The translations under genes were made by a program, and so were the position numbers. Below, in pieces: positions 6,198 through 9,025 of a stretch of DNA of 9,025 nucleotides (position 1 is its first letter; each line of letters starts with the position of its first letter). This DNA comes from Micavibrio sp. UBA7689. Its GTDB lineage: Bacteria; Pseudomonadota; Alphaproteobacteria; Micavibrionales; Micavibrionaceae. The stretch covers positions 1-9,025 of the forward strand of contig DLGR01000046.1 in assembly GCA_002482805.1 (NCBI GenBank). The letters are read 5' to 3'. The notes below the pieces were generated by a model that saw nothing but the letters and a program-made list of their open reading frames with translations, was not told the DNA's origin and did not search any database.

Positions 6198-6630
6198 ATT
6201 TGGATGCGGATTTTTTCACATTGTCCGCGTGGATTTTTTCCGCTTCTGGCGTGATGACATCTGCGAAGTCAGCCATTTCATAGAAGGGACGGATTTCGAT
6301 TTCGGATGGGCCCAGCATCGGGTTCGGGCATTTCTTCACCCATTCGACCGCTTCGTTCAGGTCTTTCACTTCCCAGATCCAGTAGCCCGCGACCAGTTCA
6401 TTGACGTCCTTGGTAAAAGGACCGTCGACCACTGTGCGGTTCGCGCCATCGAATTTCACGCGCTTGGCTTGTGATGTCGGTTTCAGTCCGTCACCGTCCT
6501 TCATGATGCCGGCATCGATGAGCTGCTGGTTAAAGCGACCCATATCTTCAAACATTTTTTCCATTTCGGGGCCGGGTTTCAAACCCGCTTCGCTGTCCGC
6601 CGTCGCCTTTACAAAAATCATCACGCGCAT
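6196..6630 (-). CDS. YciI/DGPF-family protein
   Basis: A 144-residue soluble protein of the YCII-related (DGPF) family, small ferredoxin-like-fold proteins; relatives often sit near sigma factors or act in unclear catalytic roles, and no function can be given here. Visible features are the N-terminal strand MRVMIFVKAT (1-10), MEKMFEDMGRFNQQLIDAG (23-41), the VVDGPF motif (67-72), KDVNELVAGYWIWEV (74-88) and an EAVEWVKKCPNPM helix region (93-105), followed by an EIEIRPFYE strand (110-118). The start ATG is well supported: AAGGAG (complement of 6638-6643) lies 7 bases upstream on the minus strand. The gene is convergent with eno, sharing its terminator, and divergent from ftsB across a 175-base region rich in GANTC sites. 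No extracytoplasmic-function sigma factor gene is visible next to it. Confidence 0.9.
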   Translation of the reverse strand: MRVMIFVKATADSEAGLKPGPEMEKMFEDMGRFNQQLIDAGIMKDGDGLKPTSQAKRVKFDGANRTVVDGPFTKDVNELVAGYWIWEVKDLNEAVEWVKKCPNPMLGPSEIEIRPFYEMADFADVITPEAEKIHADNVKKSASK

Positions 6631-6693
6631 AATCGTTCTCCTTGTTGTTTAGCCAATGTAGGGACGTCGAAAAAAGTTTCAAATCATATTTGC

Positions 6694-6817
6694 GAATCAT
6701 ATGAATCACTTACGCTATATGTTCTCCTAATGTACCCACATAACTTATTGATTCATTTCGTGGTTTTGTTTGACCCCGAGACTCGGGTGTGATTCATTAG
6801 AAGACGTGAAGAGACTC
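6694..6817. promoter_or_regulatory. GANTC cluster before ftsB (candidate CcrM methylation control region)
   Basis: Six GANTC sites: GAATC at 6694 and 6703, GATTC at 6750, GACTC at 6780, GATTC at 6791 and GACTC at 6813. Two sit in identical 9-mers, TGATTCATT (6749-6757 and 6790-6798), and two in GAATCA repeats 9 bases apart. In alphaproteobacteria GANTC is the target of the cell-cycle methyltransferase CcrM, and GcrA reads methylated GANTC at division-gene promoters. A weak promoter, TTGACC (6770-6775), 17 bases, TTCATT (6793-6798), overlaps the 6791 site. The role is inferred; the clustering is seen directly. Confidence 0.55.
6775..6787. repeat. 13-bp inverted repeat between candidate ftsB promoter elements
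   Basis: CCCGAG, a central A, CTCGGG: perfect 6-bp arms around one base. It lies between the candidate -35 (TTGACC, 6770-6775) and -10 (6793-6798) and contains the GACTC at 6780-6784. With a one-base centre it cannot form a normal RNA hairpin and no T run follows, so a protein-binding site is more likely than a terminator. Confidence 0.4.
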
Positions 6818-7123
6818 ATCGAACAGAAATACATTTTCCGCCAGAACCTGATCGTCGTGATCGGGGTCTGTCTGTCATTTTATTTCTGTTATCACCTGAT
6901 CGCGGGGGAGCGCAGTTATCTGCGTCTTATCTCGCTTAATTCACAAATCAGCACCACGGAAAAGCAATTGGAGCTTGCCTCCACACAGCGCACAGGCATG
7001 GAAGAAAAGGTCGTGATGATGCGCCCCGGTTCCGTGAATCGTGATTTGCTCGAAGAACAGGCCCGTTCGGTGCTCGGCTTTCATTACAAGGATGAGAAAG
7101 TATTGATCAAAAGCACCAACTAG
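6806..7123 (+). CDS. ftsB: FtsB/DivIC-family septum formation initiator
   Basis: FtsB is a small bitopic divisome protein that forms a complex with FtsL and FtsQ at the septum. From the GTG at 6806 it has 105 residues: a short basic cytoplasmic tail (VKRLIEQKYIFRQN), a transmembrane helix (about 15-33, LIVVIGVCLSFYFCYHLIA), the GERSYLRL boundary, a periplasmic coiled-coil-like stretch (about 41-70) and the family's C-terminal block RPGSVNRDLLEEQARSVLGF (73-92), ending with KDEKVLI. The start is uncertain. No in-frame ATG precedes the helix. The GTG at 6806 gives a tail of typical length, but its AGAAG is only 2 bases away. A TTG at 6770 would add 12 residues (LTPRLGCDSLED, read as MTPRL when used as a start) and has no ribosome binding site. 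The GTG is preferred. The position between eno and pdhA is common in alphaproteobacteria. Confidence 0.88.
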   Translation: MKRLIEQKYIFRQNLIVVIGVCLSFYFCYHLIAGERSYLRLISLNSQISTTEKQLELASTQRTGMEEKVVMMRPGSVNRDLLEEQARSVLGFHYKDEKVLIKSTN

Positions 7124-7177
7124 TTAGGTTCTTTTCTTTCCCGTCTGACAAAAATTCATTCTATATCAGTATGTTGC

Positions 7178-7195
7178 AATGCACAAATGTGCATT
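7178..7195. promoter_or_regulatory. Palindromic operator candidate upstream of pdhA
   Basis: AATGCACA, a central AA, TGTGCATT: perfect 8-bp arms around two bases, about 88 bases before the pdhA start. It overlaps a possible -35 TTGCAA (7174-7179), but no good -10 is seen at the right distance. The spacing suits a dimeric regulator; the two-base centre rules out a normal RNA hairpin. The 159 bases between ftsB and pdhA hold no other clear signal. Confidence 0.45.
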
Positions 7196-7282
7196 TTCTC
7201 TAGCCTGTCTTGGGGAAATGTTGTATCTCCATTCTGCCTTTCAAACGCAAAATGTAGCCAATAGAGACAAGGTAATATTGCA

Positions 7283-8311
7283 GTGACAACTGACAAAAAC
7301 AAACCCAAAAAGCCCAATCTTAAAACCGTATCCAATACATCGCCGGAACCTACGGTCGAGGAGATGAAAAAACTCTACCGCGAGATGCTCCTGATCCGCC
7401 GCTTCGAAGAAAAAGCGGGACAGTTGTACGGTATGGGTCTGATCGGTGGTTTCTGCCACCTATATATCGGACAAGAAGCCGTGGTAACGGGCATCAATTC
7501 CGTCCAACAAGAAGGCGACACGGTCATCACCACATACCGTGATCACGCGCACATGCTGGCCTGCGGGATGGAAGCCAAAGGTATCATGGCCGAATTGACG
7601 GGCCGCAAAACGGGTTATTCGCGCGGCAAGGGCGGATCGATGCACATGTTCAGCCAAGAAAAAAACTTCTTCGGCGGTCACGGTATCGTCGGTGCGTCGA
7701 CATCGCTCGGCACAGGCCTCGGTTTCTATCACAAATATTCGAATGATGGCGGCGTGGCCGTTGCCTATATGGGCGATGGTTCCGCAAACCAGGGACAGGT
7801 CGCCGAATGTTACAACATGGCGGCGCTGTGGAAATTGCCGGTGCTTTATATCATCGAAAACAACCAATACGGTATGGGTACATCCGTGGCACGTTCATCC
7901 GCCGGTAAACTTTATTCCCGCGGCGCGGGTTTCGGCATTCCAGGCGAGCAAGTTGACGGCATGGATGTTTTCACCGTGCAGGCCGCCGCGCGCCAAGCCA
8001 TCGATTATGTGCGTTCGGGCAACGGCCCCTACATCATGGAAGTGATGACGTACCGTTTCCGCGGACATTCCATGTCCGACCCCGCGAAATACCGCACCAA
8101 GGAAGAAGTGGACGATTTCAAAGGCAACCGCGACCCGATTGCGAATTTGCGCGTGCGTTTGATTCAGGACGAGGGCGTTTCCGAAGATGTTTTGAAAGTG
8201 ATCGAAAGCGAGATCAAAGTCATCGTCAACGAAGCGGCGGATTTTGCCACGCAATCGCCCGAACTGGCGCCCGAAGAACTTTATACCGATATCTTGAAAG
8301 AGGTTGTGTAA
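7283..8311 (+). CDS. pdhA: Pyruvate dehydrogenase E1 component, alpha subunit
   Basis: The alpha subunit of the two-subunit E1 that decarboxylates pyruvate with thiamine diphosphate and passes the acetyl group to lipoyl groups, feeding acetyl-CoA into the TCA cycle. The 342-residue length fits. Visible features are MLLIRRFEEKAGQLYG (35-50), GGFCHLYIGQEA (55-66), TYRDHAH (84-90), GRKTGYSRGKGGSMHMF (107-123), the thiamine diphosphate/Mg motif GDGSANQGQ to ENNQYGMGT (164-200), and RFRGHSMSDPAKYR (258-271), which matches the phosphorylation-loop region of the mammalian enzyme. The start is GTG at 7283 with AAGG (7269-7272) 10 bases upstream. The first 24 or so residues are a Lys/Pro/Thr-rich extension before the conserved domain. 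pdhB begins 3 bases after the TAA stop, so the two are surely co-transcribed. Confidence 0.97.
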   Translation: MTTDKNKPKKPNLKTVSNTSPEPTVEEMKKLYREMLLIRRFEEKAGQLYGMGLIGGFCHLYIGQEAVVTGINSVQQEGDTVITTYRDHAHMLACGMEAKGIMAELTGRKTGYSRGKGGSMHMFSQEKNFFGGHGIVGASTSLGTGLGFYHKYSNDGGVAVAYMGDGSANQGQVAECYNMAALWKLPVLYIIENNQYGMGTSVARSSAGKLYSRGAGFGIPGEQVDGMDVFTVQAAARQAIDYVRSGNGPYIMEVMTYRFRGHSMSDPAKYRTKEEVDDFKGNRDPIANLRVRLIQDEGVSEDVLKVIESEIKVIVNEAADFATQSPELAPEELYTDILKEVV

Positions 8312-8314
8312 CCC

Positions 8315-9025
<711 letters not shown>

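Noticed and set aside
7145..7172. CTGACA (7145-7150) as a -35 for pdhA
   Set aside because: TATATC lies only 11 bases away, and nothing like a -10 is found at 16-18 bases.
7283..7354. Lys-rich pdhA N terminus as a targeting signal
   Set aside because: It has no hydrophobic core and the enzyme is cytoplasmic; it is more likely a disordered extension or the result of a slightly upstream start choice.

Overview
The window looks like a chromosomal housekeeping region from an alphaproteobacterium of moderate G+C (about half, judged by eye). Three things point there: the gene order pyrG - kdsA - eno - ftsB - pdhA - pdhB, a pyruvate dehydrogenase E1 beta subunit with an N-terminal lipoyl domain, and a GANTC pattern (rare overall, clustered before a division gene) that fits CcrM methylation. 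I cannot name the genus. There is no rRNA, tRNA, CRISPR array, transposase or phage gene, and I see no obvious undescribed multi-gene system.

Layout. 1-385 is the C-terminal end of CTP synthase (pyrG), followed 3 bases later by a PfkB-family, fructokinase-like sugar kinase (389-1348) and an unrecognised 247-aa soluble protein (1399-2142). Two tiny single-span membrane proteins lie on the minus strand (2143-2319 and 2412-2606), with a rho-independent terminator between them. Divergent from these, kdsA (2707-3555) is followed by a DOPA 4,5-dioxygenase-like protein (3581-4048). That gene overlaps by 4 bases the end of a minus-strand DUF4112 membrane protein (4045-4419). A small three-span membrane protein (4481-4789) then precedes eno (4851-6161). 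A perfect hairpin terminator separates eno from a convergent YciI/DGPF-family gene (6196-6630, minus). A 175-base divergent control region leads to an ftsB-like divisome gene (6806-7123), then pdhA (7283-8311) and the start of pdhB (8315 to the window end).

How the genes work together. Enolase makes phosphoenolpyruvate, which KdsA condenses with arabinose-5-phosphate on the way to Kdo for lipopolysaccharide. PdhA/PdhB (E1) turn pyruvate into acetyl-CoA with E2 and E3 genes expected beyond the window. PyrG supplies CTP, which is also needed to activate Kdo as CMP-Kdo. FtsB links the cluster to cell division. The accessory genes between these core genes have no clear shared pathway.

The strongest unexpected signal is regulatory. 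Six GANTC sites fall within 124 bases (6694-6817) across the yciI/ftsB control region and the start of ftsB, against nine in the rest of the window by hand count. This suggests that methylation state (CcrM/GcrA type) may control ftsB. A second candidate is a perfect 8-bp-arm palindrome (7178-7195) upstream of pdhA.
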